From Gordonia heveisoli (lineage in GTDB: Bacteria > Actinomycetota > Actinomycetes > Mycobacteriales > Mycobacteriaceae), in contig NZ_JASXSH010000003.1 of the NCBI RefSeq assembly GCF_030315745.1, positions 124,001-188,000 of the forward strand: a stretch of DNA of 64,000 bases. The letters run 5' to 3'. The translations under genes were made by a program, and so were the position numbers. Positions 9,134-20,627 of the stretch are shown here, in pieces. The notes beneath the pieces are model-generated. The model was not told the DNA's origin and searched no databases. It saw only the letters and a program-made list of their open reading frames with translations. Positions within the stretch are counted from its first letter, which is position 1; every line of letters starts with the position of its first letter.

Positions 9134-10036
9134 ATGCCCTCAGCCGATCCCCTCGAGGTCCCGGACGACGGCCCGTCGCCGTCGGAGATCCTGCGCACCG
9201 GTGAACTAGTGGTCGTCGGGCGGATACCGTCGGCCAGCAACGTGACCCTGGTCTGTGACGCCGTTCTCGGTGACCGCGAATTGCGCTGCGTCTATAAGCC
9301 GGTGCGCGGAGAGGTGCCGCTGTGGGACTTCCCCGACGGCACCCTCGCCGGGCGTGAGGTCGCCTCGTATCTGATCTCGCAGGCACTCGGTTGGGACGTC
9401 ATCCCGGAGACGGTGTTGCGTGACGGCCCGGTCGGCCCGGGGATGCTACAGCGCTGGATCTCGACCCCCGACAACACCGAGCGGTCTCATTCGTCGACGA
9501 CGGTCTCCGCGACCGATCCGTTCATCGGTGCGAGCGAACTACCCGCAACCCGGGTGGACCTGGTCGATCTGTGCCCGCCGGATGCCATGCCGACCGGCTT
9601 CCGGGCGGTACTCGAGGCACTCGACGGACTCGGTGAACCGGTCCTGCTGGTCCATGCCGACGATCCGCGGCTACAGCGGATCGCCGTACTCGACGTCATC
9701 CTCAACAACGCGGACCGCAAGGGCGGACACGTCCTGGAGGCGTTGGACGGCGGCGTCTACGGCATCGACCACGGCATCTGTCTGCACACCGACGACAAGC
9801 TGCGAACCGTGCTGTGGGGTTGGGCCGGTGAACCGGTGCCTGCGCATCTGGTCTCCGATCTCCGAGCACTCGAACAGCAGTTGGCGGATGGGTCCACCGA
9901 CCTGCGGACCGCACTCGCCGAACACATCACCGCCGACGAGCTGGATGCGCTCAGCCTGCGTATAACCATCCTCGCCGCGTCCGCGGCCATGCCCGAACCC
10001 CCGCCGCACCGACCGATTCCCTGGCCGCCGTTCTGA
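9134..10036 (+). CDS. SCO1664 family protein, PI3/4-kinase/HipA-like fold
   Basis: This 300-residue member of the actinobacterial SCO1664 family is related to phosphatidylinositol 3/4-kinase-like proteins. Kinase-like landmarks are visible: VYKPVRGE with K55 as candidate ATP-binding lysine, LDVILNNADRKGGH with D187, N191 and D194-R195-K196 resembling the catalytic loop, and YGIDHG with D212 as candidate magnesium ligand. These suggest an active phosphotransferase, but no substrate is known. ATG 9134 starts one base after the DUF3090 stop, so expression is tightly coupled. The frame is open upstream inside DUF3090, but that part lacks family similarity. mshC follows after 95 bases. Confidence 0.88.
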   Translation: MPSADPLEVPDDGPSPSEILRTGELVVVGRIPSASNVTLVCDAVLGDRELRCVYKPVRGEVPLWDFPDGTLAGREVASYLISQALGWDVIPETVLRDGPVGPGMLQRWISTPDNTERSHSSTTVSATDPFIGASELPATRVDLVDLCPPDAMPTGFRAVLEALDGLGEPVLLVHADDPRLQRIAVLDVILNNADRKGGHVLEALDGGVYGIDHGICLHTDDKLRTVLWGWAGEPVPAHLVSDLRALEQQLADGSTDLRTALAEHITADELDALSLRITILAASAAMPEPPPHRPIPWPPF

Positions 10037-10131
10037 TCGGCGCCGTCCCGCTGGGCGCCTGGTGCGGATCGGCCGGGCGTGCTCGCATCCCGGGCACGCG
10101 TCGGTGAACACGAGCCAATACAGTGGGGATC

Positions 10132-11373
10132 ATGCAGTCGTGGCCTGATCCAGCAGTGCCGGTCGTCCCCGGGAGCGGGCCGGCCCTCCGTCTCTTCGAC
10201 ACCGCCGATCGCGCGGTCCGGCCGGTCACCCCGGGCCCGACGGCGACCATGTACGTCTGCGGCATCACGCCCTATGACGCCACGCACCTCGGGCATGCCG
10301 CCACCTACGTCACCTTCGACCAGGTCAATCGCGTGCTCCGCGATCTCGGACACGAGGTCAACTACGTCCAGAACGTGACCGACGTCGACGACCCGTTGTT
10401 CGAGCGGGCCGACCGCGACGGCGTGGACTGGCGTGACCTCGGCCGGCGCGAGACACAGCTGTTCCGCGACGATATGACCGCACTGCGGGTGCTGCCGCCG
10501 CGTGACTACATCGGGGCGATCGAGTCGATCGGCGAGGTCATCGAGGTAGTGGAGAAGCTACTGGCCTCGGGTGCCGCCTATGTCGTCGACGATGCCGAAT
10601 ACCCCGACGTGTACTTCCGCGCCGATGCGACCGAACAGTTCGGCTACGAGTCGGGCTACGACGCGCAGACGATGGCCACATTTTTCGCCGAGCGCGGCGG
10701 CGACCCCGATCGGCCGGGTAAACGCGATCCCCTCGACGCCCTGCTGTGGCGCGCGGTGCGCCCCGGCGAACCGTCCTGGGAGTCGCCCTTCGGGCCGGGG
10801 CGTCCGGGATGGCACATCGAATGTTCGGCGATCGCACTCAACCGGCTGGGAGTCGAATTCGACATCCAGGGCGGCGGCAACGATCTGATCTTCCCGCATC
10901 ACGAGTTCTCCGCCGCCCATGGTGAGGCGCTGACCAACACCCGTCGGTTCGCACGCCACTATGTGCACACCGGCATGGTCGGGCTCGACGGCGAGAAGAT
11001 GTCCAAGAGCCGCGGCAATCTGGTGTTCGTCTCGGTGCTGCGCCGCGACAAGGTGGACCCGGCTGCGATTCGCCTGGCATTGCTCGCCGAGCACTACCGT
11101 GCCGATCGGATGTGGACGGACGAGACCCTGCAGACCGCGTTGACCCGACTCGGCCGCTGGCGTTCGGCGGCTGCATCGTCGAACGGACCCGACGCCGCGC
11201 CGGTGATCGCACGTATCCGCCAGCATCTGGCCGACGACCTCGATACCCCGAAAGCCCTTGCCGCGGTCGATGCCTGGGCCGACGACGTCCGGCAGGGGAT
11301 CGGCACCGACCCCGACGCCCCGGCCCAACTGTCCGCCGCCGTCGACGCGCTGCTGGGGATCGAACTGCACTGA
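10132..11373 (+). CDS. mshC: L-cysteine:1D-myo-inositol 2-amino-2-deoxy-alpha-D-glucopyranoside ligase
   Basis: MshC joins cysteine to GlcN-inositol using ATP, the penultimate step of mycothiol synthesis. The 413-residue protein is a cysteinyl-tRNA synthetase paralogue. C43 in [17 protein letters not shown] is a zinc ligand and the following [11 protein letters not shown] holds the HIGH-type signature. [10 protein letters not shown] and [12 protein letters not shown] supply the remaining zinc ligands, and KMSKSRG is the KMSKS loop. It lacks the long anticodon-binding C-terminus of CysS. ATG 10132 is chosen over GTG 10123 by homology and because TACAGT (10119-10124) ends 7 bases before it, a leaderless layout. 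Confidence 0.96.
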   Translation: MQSWPDPAVPVVPGSGPALRLFDTADRAVRPVTPGPTATMYVCGITPYDATHLGHAATYVTFDQVNRVLRDLGHEVNYVQNVTDVDDPLFERADRDGVDWRDLGRRETQLFRDDMTALRVLPPRDYIGAIESIGEVIEVVEKLLASGAAYVVDDAEYPDVYFRADATEQFGYESGYDAQTMATFFAERGGDPDRPGKRDPLDALLWRAVRPGEPSWESPFGPGRPGWHIECSAIALNRLGVEFDIQGGGNDLIFPHHEFSAAHGEALTNTRRFARHYVHTGMVGLDGEKMSKSRGNLVFVSVLRRDKVDPAAIRLALLAEHYRADRMWTDETLQTALTRLGRWRSAAASSNGPDAAPVIARIRQHLADDLDTPKALAAVDAWADDVRQGIGTDPDAPAQLSAAVDALLGIELH

Positions 11374-11439
11374 CCCGGCACGCCGACGCGGCTCGACCTC
11401 CGTCGGGCTCACCGCGCCGCGACTGGGTACAGTGCTCGG

Positions 11440-11748
11440 GTGGCACGCGCGCAGGAGATCTCACCGAATACCGAGTCGGGTGTATGGACGGTCGTCACCC
11501 GCACGTCGACCTATCTGCTCGATCTCGAGGAGATGACGCTGCTGCGGGCGCCCGGGGTGGGCGGAACCGACGACGAATCCTGGACGGTCAGCGCGCTGCG
11601 TCGGGACTCCGAGGACATCCCGCTGCTCGGTGTGAAGTCGTGCCGCGTCGGTGAGTCGGCCCAGTTCTGGGTACGGGCCGCCGATGATCCGGACGTGCGC
11701 ACCTGGCGAATCACCACACCGGTGGTGTCGATCGAACGGATCGGCTGA
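11440..11748 (+). CDS. Hypothetical protein, 102 residues
   Basis: I do not recognise a family. The protein is soluble, rich in beta-type segments (TRTSTYLLDLEEMTLLRAPG, DIPLLGVKSCRVGE, VRTWRITTPVVSIERI), with one Cys and no signal or membrane helix. GTG 11440 lies 6 bases after TACAGT (11428-11433), a leaderless start like those of its neighbours, which supports it being a real gene. It converges with the PAC2 gene across 82 bases in which I see no clear terminator. Confidence 0.7.
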   Translation: MARAQEISPNTESGVWTVVTRTSTYLLDLEEMTLLRAPGVGGTDDESWTVSALRRDSEDIPLLGVKSCRVGESAQFWVRAADDPDVRTWRITTPVVSIERIG

Positions 11749-11830
11749 GCGGCTCGCCGCGCATCCTCCGTCGAACTGGTGGCGAGGTCGTCACCACAAA
11801 CCGATCGGGGTACCGGAGGCCACCGGAAGA

Positions 11831-12715
11831 TCAGCCACCGAACTGACCCGTGCCGGGTCCCCGTCGCTTCAGATAGCGCTCGAACTCCGCCGCGAGGGCG
11901 TCGCCGTCGATCTTGGACAGCATCTCGTCGGCGTCCACCTCGGCGTCTCCGCGTTCTTCGAGAGTGCGGACGTACTCGGCGATCTCCTCGTCGTCCTCGG
12001 TCATCTCGGTGACCGCGGCCTCCCAGTCCTCGGCCTGTTCGGGCAGGTTGCCCAGCGGGACCTCGATGTCGAGCACCTCTTCGACGCGGGTCAGGAGCGC
12101 GACCGTGGCCTTCGGGTTCGGCGGCGCGGACACGTAGTGGGGGACGGCGGCCCAGAACGACACCGACGGCATGCCGACCTGCACCAGCCGATCCTGCAAG
12201 ACACCGGTGATCCCGGTGGGACCCTCGTAGCGGCTCTCGGTGAGGTTGTAGCTCGCCGCGGTCTCGCTGCTGAACGCACTGCCGGTCACCGGCACCGGTC
12301 GGGTGTGCGGGGTGTCGGCGAGCAATGCGCCGAGCATCACCGTGGTCTCCACATCCAGGGCTTCGGCGATCGCGACGATCTCGTCGCAGAACGACCGCCA
12401 CCGCATATTCGGCTCAATCCCGTGGACCAAGACGATGTCGCGGTCGGCCGCGTCGAGCCGGCAATAGGAGATCGACGTGGTGGGCCAGTCGATGCGCCTC
12501 GTGACACCGTCGATCTGCTTGATAGTGGGTCGGTTGACCTGGAAGTCGTAGTATTCATCTGAGTCGATGTCGGCCAAGGGCTGGGCATCCCACACCAAGG
12601 CCAGATGTTCGATGGCTCCACTGGCGGCATCAGCCGCGTCGTTCCATCCCTCGAAGGCAGCCAACATGATGGGCCTGCGCAGGTGGGGAAGATTCGACAA
12701 CTGCTCTGCGTTCAC
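11831..12715 (-). CDS. PAC2 family (proteasome assembly chaperone-like) protein
   Basis: This 294-residue protein of the PAC2 family is homologous to Rv2125. Visible blocks are PIMLAAFEGWNDAADAASG at the N-terminus, the central LVHGIEPNMRWRSFCDEI and MLGALLADTPHTRPVPVTG, and PSVSFWAAVPHYVSAPPNPK. The C-terminus is an acidic helical tail ending in a basic KRRG segment. The family name comes from eukaryotic proteasome assembly factors, and a role in the bacterial proteasome is not established. The start is GTG 12715. On the reverse strand TAGGCT (complement of 12723-12728) ends 7 bases before it, so a leaderless mRNA is likely. It diverges from metH. Confidence 0.9.
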   Translation of the reverse strand: MNAEQLSNLPHLRRPIMLAAFEGWNDAADAASGAIEHLALVWDAQPLADIDSDEYYDFQVNRPTIKQIDGVTRRIDWPTTSISYCRLDAADRDIVLVHGIEPNMRWRSFCDEIVAIAEALDVETTVMLGALLADTPHTRPVPVTGSAFSSETAASYNLTESRYEGPTGITGVLQDRLVQVGMPSVSFWAAVPHYVSAPPNPKATVALLTRVEEVLDIEVPLGNLPEQAEDWEAAVTEMTEDDEEIAEYVRTLEERGDAEVDADEMLSKIDGDALAAEFERYLKRRGPGTGQFGG

Positions 12716-12767
12716 TCATACCAGCCTACGGCCGAACCCCGAGAGAGGGCGAACTACGCTGACTAGC
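12716..12767. promoter_or_regulatory. Divergent promoter pair for the PAC2 gene and metH
   Basis: In 52 bases there are two -10 hexamers pointing apart: TAGGCT on the reverse strand (complement of 12723-12728, 7 bases from GTG 12715) and TACGCT on the forward strand (12755-12760, 7 bases from ATG 12768). Both imply transcripts that begin at or next to the start codon. I see no cobalamin riboswitch before metH, and there is no room for one. Confidence 0.55.
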
Positions 12768-16350
<3,583 letters not shown>

Positions 16351-16367
<17 letters not shown>

Positions 16368-16414
16368 GTACTTCAACACCTGAGTACTTCAACACCTGAG
16401 TACTTCAACACCTG
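16351..16414 (+). repeat. Four perfect tandem copies of a 16-bp unit at the metH 3' end
   Basis: AGTACTTCAACACCTG is repeated four times (16351, 16367, 16383, 16399) without a mismatch. The first copy encodes the last residues KYFNT and the stop codon is completed by the next copy. The others are downstream of the stop. Since 16 is not a multiple of 3, the copies would alternate in frame, but each contributes a TGA. Confidence 0.97.
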
Positions 16415-16437
16415 AGTGCCGGCACCGAACTCAGGTG
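16409..16437. terminator. Weak hairpin between metH and the membrane protein gene
   Basis: CACCTGAGT (16409-16417) pairs perfectly with ACTCAGGTG (16429-16437) around an 11-base loop. The left arm is the end of the fourth metH tail repeat. The right arm overlaps the stop codon of the convergent gene. Modest stability and no T run make termination plausible only. Confidence 0.4.
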
Positions 16438-16922
16438 GCGGCGAACAGTGCCGGCACCAACACGATCGAGGCCAGCGACCCCAGGATCGCGATCGTGGCG
16501 AGGGTCAGCATCGTCGGCACCCGCCGTGTACCGGCGGTCCCGAAAGAGGTCACCAGCAGTGCGCCCCACACGACGAGGCCGAGGAGCCAGACCATCTCGT
16601 AGTTCGGACAGTCCGAGTCGTCGAAGTCGTCGGTACACATCGCGCTCAAGCCGGTCATGACGAGGGTTGCCCAGACGCTCACGGCGCAGAACAACAGCGT
16701 CAGCAGCGGTGTGAAGACTCGGACCAGGATGACCCATAGCGGCGTCTTCGATGAAAGTGGGGCGGGGACCGGCGGATTCGAGTACGGAGACGGGCCCGGC
16801 GGAACTGCGAACGCCGGGTACGAGATGTACGGCGACGTCACAGGCGGCAGTGGTGGGGATTTCACGGACGGGTCGGGAGGACCACCCCGTGCGGTCCAGT
16901 CTGGCTCATCCTGCCTACTCAT
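16431..16922 (-). CDS. Hypothetical membrane protein with Pro-rich N-terminus
   Basis: The 163-residue product has a Pro/Ser/Tyr-rich cytoplasmic N-terminus of about 65 residues (SPPLPPVTSPYISYPAFAVP), then three predicted membrane helices: LWVILVRVFTPLLTLLFCAV, YEMVWLLGLVVWGALLVTSF and MLTLATIAILGSLASIVLVP. Between the first two lies a short outside loop with two Cys (MCTDDFDDSDCPN) that could form a disulfide. ATG 16922 is preferred because GGGGGACG precedes it. An in-frame ATG upstream adds 24 residues. I recognise no named family. It is followed on the same strand side by a hydrolase gene upstream at 16945. Confidence 0.7.
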   Translation of the reverse strand: MSRQDEPDWTARGGPPDPSVKSPPLPPVTSPYISYPAFAVPPGPSPYSNPPVPAPLSSKTPLWVILVRVFTPLLTLLFCAVSVWATLVMTGLSAMCTDDFDDSDCPNYEMVWLLGLVVWGALLVTSFGTAGTRRVPTMLTLATIAILGSLASIVLVPALFAAT

Positions 16923-16944
16923 CGTCCCCCGATCGGCGCTGGTG

Positions 16945-17817
16945 TCAGGGCCGAGTGTAAGCGGGTTCCGGCATATCGCCATCCCGTTCTCCACACGGTC
17001 CCACCGTGTGAATATCCGCTGATCGCAGGGCGTGCTCGGACCACCAGCCTGCTATGCGATCGACGATCGAGTCGGGGGTCCTGACCCAGCCGAGGTGGTC
17101 GAGAGAGTCCTCGGGCGCCGCGGCGTCGGGCCCATGGGTGATCACGGTGCGGTCATCGGCGCGGAAGTGGCGTTCGAGGTGGGCGGCTGCGGCCGGCGGT
17201 ACCAGACGGTCGTGGTGGAGGCGGACAGCGAAGGTGGGCAGGGATATCGGCCCCGGTGCGTCCGATCCGGGCAGGCGACCGGTGGCCACCATCCGCGCCC
17301 ACTCACGCATCAGGGTCCGTGGCGTCGGGCCGCCGAATCCCCGACGCGGCCAATAGCCCAGCACCGAGGTGATCAGCGGGACGCCGACCCGCGCCGCGAT
17401 CCCCATCCGTCTCTGCTGTGCGTAATACCGTGCCCAGGGCACCGAACCTGCGACCAGCACAATACCGTCGGGGATTCCGGCCGACGTTGTTCCCGGAGGT
17501 GTACCAGCCGGGTCGAGCAGTGCGCAGAGCTGCGCTCCCAAACTGTGTCCGAGGATGAGTACCGGCCGCCCAGGGCAGGCGATACGCGCCTCGGACACCG
17601 CCACCGCGAGTGCGGCGGCCTCGTCGGCATAAGACCAGTTCGATCGCCACGACGGACCGCGGTCGCCACTTTCCAGACCGCGTCGCGCCACCACCGTCGC
17701 CGACCACCCGTGACGTTCGAACGAGGTGCACAGCGGGCGGTAGAAACTCGCCCGAACGCCCATGGCGGGGGAGATGAGGATCTGCGGCGAGGGTGAACTG
17801 GGCTGCATACCGATCAT
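16945..17817 (-). CDS. Alpha/beta-fold hydrolase
   Basis: A 290-residue serine hydrolase of the serine aminopeptidase/monoglyceride lipase-like group. LILGHSLGAQLCA is the nucleophile elbow (S92 from this start). ISPAMGVRASFYRPL at the N-terminus is typical of these predicted lipases or esterases, and HHDRLVPP and DHLGWVRTPDSIV near the end probably supply the acid and His of the triad. No signal peptide is visible. Start choice is uncertain: ATG 17841, 17817 and 17808 are in frame and none has a strong ribosome site. It diverges from an XRE regulator and shares with it a 50-base control region containing inverted repeats, so it is the probable regulated gene. Confidence 0.85.
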   Translation of the reverse strand: MIGMQPSSPSPQILISPAMGVRASFYRPLCTSFERHGWSATVVARRGLESGDRGPSWRSNWSYADEAAALAVAVSEARIACPGRPVLILGHSLGAQLCALLDPAGTPPGTTSAGIPDGIVLVAGSVPWARYYAQQRRMGIAARVGVPLITSVLGYWPRRGFGGPTPRTLMREWARMVATGRLPGSDAPGPISLPTFAVRLHHDRLVPPAAAAHLERHFRADDRTVITHGPDAAAPEDSLDHLGWVRTPDSIVDRIAGWWSEHALRSADIHTVGPCGERDGDMPEPAYTRP

Positions 17818-17840
17818 CGTGACCCACCGCTGGACGCACA

Positions 17841-17894
17841 TCCACTACCTGTCAGGTAGTCGATTCCACTACCTCGGCGTCCTACGATGATCCG
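17841..17894. promoter_or_regulatory. Shared operator/promoter between hydrolase and XRE regulator genes
   Basis: A near-perfect palindrome, ACTACCTG-T-CAGGTAGT (17844-17860), is followed by a further half-site, so TCCACTACCT occurs at 17841-17850 and again at 17865-17874, 24 bases apart. The forward -10 TACGAT (17883-17888) ends 6 bases before the regulator ATG at 17895. The palindrome and second half-site cover the expected -35 region. This is the layout of an autoregulatory operator. Confidence 0.65.
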
Positions 17895-18701
17895 ATGGCA
17901 GCACAGGTGGGTTCGTTGTTGCGTCAGTGGCGGGCCACCCGGTCGATCAGCCAGCTCGACCTCGCGTACGCAGTAGGTGTGTCGCCGCGGCACCTGAGTT
18001 TCGTCGAGACCGGCAAGTCGCGCCCGAGCGCGACCCTCATCGACGCGTTGTCGCGTCGGCTGGACATCCCGCTGCGTGAACGCAATGTCCTGCTGCTCGC
18101 CGCCGGTCACGCGCCTCGCTACAGCGAACAGTCGCTCGATGACGCGGCGATGACTCGGGTGCGAAAGTCCGTGCAACGAATCCTGGACGCGCACAATCCC
18201 AACCCCGGAGTCGCACTCGATCGCGTCTGGAATGTGGTGCTGGCCAACGATACCGCCGCCGCTCTCACCGCCCTGCTGCCGCCATCGCTGACCGACGGCG
18301 GTATCAACATGTTCCGGGCGTCCCTACACCCCGATGGTTTCGCCTCCTACACAGTCGACTTCGAGGTATGGGCAGGCTATCTGCTGGACACCCTGCGTCG
18401 GCTCGCACGGATCACCGGCGACCGTCGACTCGCCGACCTCGACCGCGAGGTCAGCGCGTACCCCAATGTCGCCGAGTTGGATTCCCGCAAGACGGACTTC
18501 GGGACGGGTGCGGGCAGGCCGGGGGAGCCGACGCTACTGGTGCCCTTCGGATTGCGTCTCGGTGAGGACGTGCTGCGTTTCTTCACCACTCACACCACCT
18601 TCGGCACCCCACGCGACATCACCCTCGAAGAGCTGACCATCGAGCTGTTCTACCCCGCGGACGATGCGAGTGAGGCTCGGCTTGCGATGATGCTGGGGTG
18701 A
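17895..18701 (+). CDS. XRE-family transcriptional regulator with MmyB-like ligand domain
   Basis: This 268-residue DNA-binding protein has an N-terminal helix-turn-helix at about residues 5-60 (SISQLDLAYAVGVSPRHLSF, then VETGKSRPSATLIDAL). The C-terminal part, with GVALDRVWNVVLANDTAAAL, MFRASLHPDG and FYPADDASEARLAMM, is the MmyB-like ligand-binding domain common in actinobacteria. Members usually sit divergent to, and are thought to regulate, an adjacent oxidoreductase or hydrolase gene in response to a small hydrophobic ligand. ATG 17895 directly follows TACGAT by 6 bases, so the mRNA is probably leaderless. Its stop overlaps the first GTG of the next gene (GTGA). Confidence 0.92.
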   Translation: MAAQVGSLLRQWRATRSISQLDLAYAVGVSPRHLSFVETGKSRPSATLIDALSRRLDIPLRERNVLLLAAGHAPRYSEQSLDDAAMTRVRKSVQRILDAHNPNPGVALDRVWNVVLANDTAAALTALLPPSLTDGGINMFRASLHPDGFASYTVDFEVWAGYLLDTLRRLARITGDRRLADLDREVSAYPNVAELDSRKTDFGTGAGRPGEPTLLVPFGLRLGEDVLRFFTTHTTFGTPRDITLEELTIELFYPADDASEARLAMMLG

Positions 18702-18739
18702 ACCAAGCAGGGGTGAACCAAGCAGGGGTGAACCAAGCC
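18695..18739 (+). repeat. Three tandem 15-bp copies spanning the HAD gene start
   Basis: GGGGTGAACCAAGCA is repeated at 18695, 18710 and 18725 (the last copy ends in C). Each unit contains an in-frame GTG preceded by GG-rich sequence, so the gene has three equivalent start sites giving one, two or three VNQAG blocks. Confidence 0.95.
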
Positions 18740-19426
18740 GGTCCCGCCGCCGTCTTCTGGGATATGGACGGCACCCTGCTGGACTCCGAACCCATCTGGG
18801 ATATCGCGATGTCCGATTTCGCGGTGCGCCACGGCATCGTGATGAGTCCAGCGCTACGCGAACAGACCCTGGGCAGTGCACTGCTCGACGCGATGGACGT
18901 CGTCTATCACGCCGCCGAGATCGCCCTACCCGATCGAGATGTGTCCGGCGATGCACGTTGGCTCCTCGACCATGTCGGCGAGCTGTTCGACGTTGGCCTG
19001 CCCTGGCGCCCGGGTGCGCCCGAGGCGCTGGATCTCCTCGCGACGGCGTCGATCCCATTGGTGCTCGTCACCAACACGGTGCGCGAACTCACCGAGGTCG
19101 CCCTGCAGACGATCGGCGCCGACCGCTTCGTCGCCACGGTGTGCGGTGACGAGGTCAGCGCGGGTAAACCGGCGCCCGATCCGTATCTGCGAGCGGCGGC
19201 CATCGTCGGGCAGCACCCGGCGGCCTGTCTGGCCGTCGAGGATTCGCCGACGGGTGCGGCGGCGGCCACCGCGGCGGGCTGTCCGACGCTGGTCGTGCCC
19301 TCCGCGGCGCCGGTCGCGCCCGGTGCGTTGCGGCGGTTCCGGCCGACCCTGGCCGGACTCGGGCTCGCCGACTTCGCCGATGCGTGGACCGGGCAGACGA
19401 CCGGCCACCCCGACGTGCAAAGATGA
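18698..19426 (+). CDS. HAD-superfamily phosphatase, beta-phosphoglucomutase-like
   Basis: A 242-residue haloacid dehalogenase hydrolase. FWDMDGTLLDSE carries nucleophile D22 and acid D24, LVLVTNTVRELTE is motif II, CGDEVSAGKPAPDPYLRAA holds the motif III Lys, and AVEDSPTGAAAATAAG is motif IV. An all-alpha cap lies between motifs I and II. The substrate is probably a small phosphorylated metabolite, not predictable. The longest start, GTG 18698, overlaps the regulator stop. GTG 18713 and 18728 are equally good because the region is a tandem repeat. hisE follows 6 bases later. Confidence 0.9.
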   Translation: MNQAGVNQAGVNQAGPAAVFWDMDGTLLDSEPIWDIAMSDFAVRHGIVMSPALREQTLGSALLDAMDVVYHAAEIALPDRDVSGDARWLLDHVGELFDVGLPWRPGAPEALDLLATASIPLVLVTNTVRELTEVALQTIGADRFVATVCGDEVSAGKPAPDPYLRAAAIVGQHPAACLAVEDSPTGAAAATAAGCPTLVVPSAAPVAPGALRRFRPTLAGLGLADFADAWTGQTTGHPDVQR

Positions 19427-19432
19427 GAGACC

Positions 19433-19696
19433 GTGAAGACATTCGAGGAACTGTTCGCGGAGCTCAGCGAGAAGGCGCAGACCCGGCCGGCCGGTAGCGG
19501 TACGGTGGCCGCCCTGGATTCCGGTGTGCACACCCTCGGCAAGAAGATCATCGAGGAAGCCGGCGAGGTCTGGCTGGCCGCCGAACATGAATCCGACGAG
19601 TCGCTGGGTGAGGAGATCTCCCAACTCCTGTACTGGCTGCAGGTGATGATGGTCAAGCGTGGTCTGTCGTTGGCGGACGTCTACCGCCATCTGTAG
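19433..19696 (+). CDS. hisE: Phosphoribosyl-ATP diphosphatase
   Basis: HisE hydrolyses phosphoribosyl-ATP to phosphoribosyl-AMP, the second step of histidine synthesis. The 87-residue protein is all-alpha with the MazG-type metal site [13 protein letters not shown] and a downstream [20 protein letters not shown]. Length is normal for a stand-alone HisE. It starts with GTG 19433, 6 bases after the HAD gene, and precedes hisG by 74 bases, the usual actinobacterial hisE-hisG pair. Confidence 0.96.
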   Translation: MKTFEELFAELSEKAQTRPAGSGTVAALDSGVHTLGKKIIEEAGEVWLAAEHESDESLGEEISQLLYWLQVMMVKRGLSLADVYRHL

Positions 19697-19770
19697 GGCC
19701 GGAGGTCCGCGGCCCCGGTCCCGTTCTCGCAACGATTCTCTTCAGGCAACCAGTTAGGACATCACAGATC

Positions 19771-20616
19771 ATGTTGCGTGTAGCCGTTCCCAACAAGGGT
19801 GCGCTCTCCGAATCGGCGGCCACCGTGCTCGCCGAGGCCGGATATCGCAAACGCTCCGACAGCAAGGACCTCACGGTCCTGGACAACAACAACGACGTCG
19901 AGTTCTTCTTCTTGCGGCCCAAGGACATCGCGATCTACGTCGGTGCAGGCACGCTGGATCTCGGCATCACCGGCCGCGACCTGGCCCGCGACTCGGGCGC
20001 GGCCGTCGACGAGGAACTCTCGATGGGGTTCGGCTCATCGACCTTCCGCTACGCGGCCCCGGCCGGGCAGGACTGGACGGTCGCCGACCTGGCCGGTAAA
20101 CGCATCGCCACCTCGTACCCGAATCTCGTCCGCACAGACCTGGCCGGCCGCGGCGTCGAAGCCGAGATCATCCGCCTCGACGGCGCCGTGGAGATCTCCA
20201 TCCAGCTCGGTGTGGCCGACGCCATCGCTGACGTCGTCGGCTCTGGCCGTACCTTGCGTCAGCACGGCCTGGTCGCCTTCGGCGAGTCGCTCTGCGACTC
20301 CGAGGGCGTGCTCATCTCCCGCACCGGCGTCGAGAACGACAAGCGGGCCCGCCAGTTCATCGCACGTGTACAGGGCGTCGTGTTCGGCCAGCAGTACGTG
20401 ATGATCGACTACGACTGCCCGCGCAGTCTGCTGGATCAGGCCAGCGCCATCACCCCCGGCCTCGAGTCGCCGACGGTCGCACCGATGGCCGACCCCGACT
20501 GGGTCGCGGTCCGCGCGATGGTGCCGCGCAAGAACCACCAGAACCTGATGGACGAGCTGTCCGAACTCGGGGCCAAGGCCATCCTCGCGACCGATATCCG
20601 GTCCTGCCGTTTCTGA
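19771..20616 (+). CDS. hisG: ATP phosphoribosyltransferase, long form
   Basis: HisG condenses ATP with PRPP, the first and feedback-controlled step of histidine synthesis. At 281 residues it is the long form, with two catalytic lobes ([27 protein letters not shown], then the PRPP loop GIADV-like [16 protein letters not shown]) and a C-terminal ACT-like regulatory domain (about 205-281) that binds histidine. No HisZ partner is needed for this form. The clear ATG at 19771 begins the conserved N-terminus. Confidence 0.97.
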   Translation: MLRVAVPNKGALSESAATVLAEAGYRKRSDSKDLTVLDNNNDVEFFFLRPKDIAIYVGAGTLDLGITGRDLARDSGAAVDEELSMGFGSSTFRYAAPAGQDWTVADLAGKRIATSYPNLVRTDLAGRGVEAEIIRLDGAVEISIQLGVADAIADVVGSGRTLRQHGLVAFGESLCDSEGVLISRTGVENDKRARQFIARVQGVVFGQQYVMIDYDCPRSLLDQASAITPGLESPTVAPMADPDWVAVRAMVPRKNHQNLMDELSELGAKAILATDIRSCRF

Positions 20617-20627
20617 TCGGGCTATCT

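Noticed and set aside
10037..10131. Terminator between the SCO1664 gene and mshC
   Set aside because: Only 6-bp stems with large loops (GGCGCC and GCGTGC pairs), too weak to call.
12567..12767. Upstream extension of metH by 67 codons
   Set aside because: It would overlap the start of the PAC2 gene and is not part of any MetH domain. ATG 12768 follows a good -10 hexamer.
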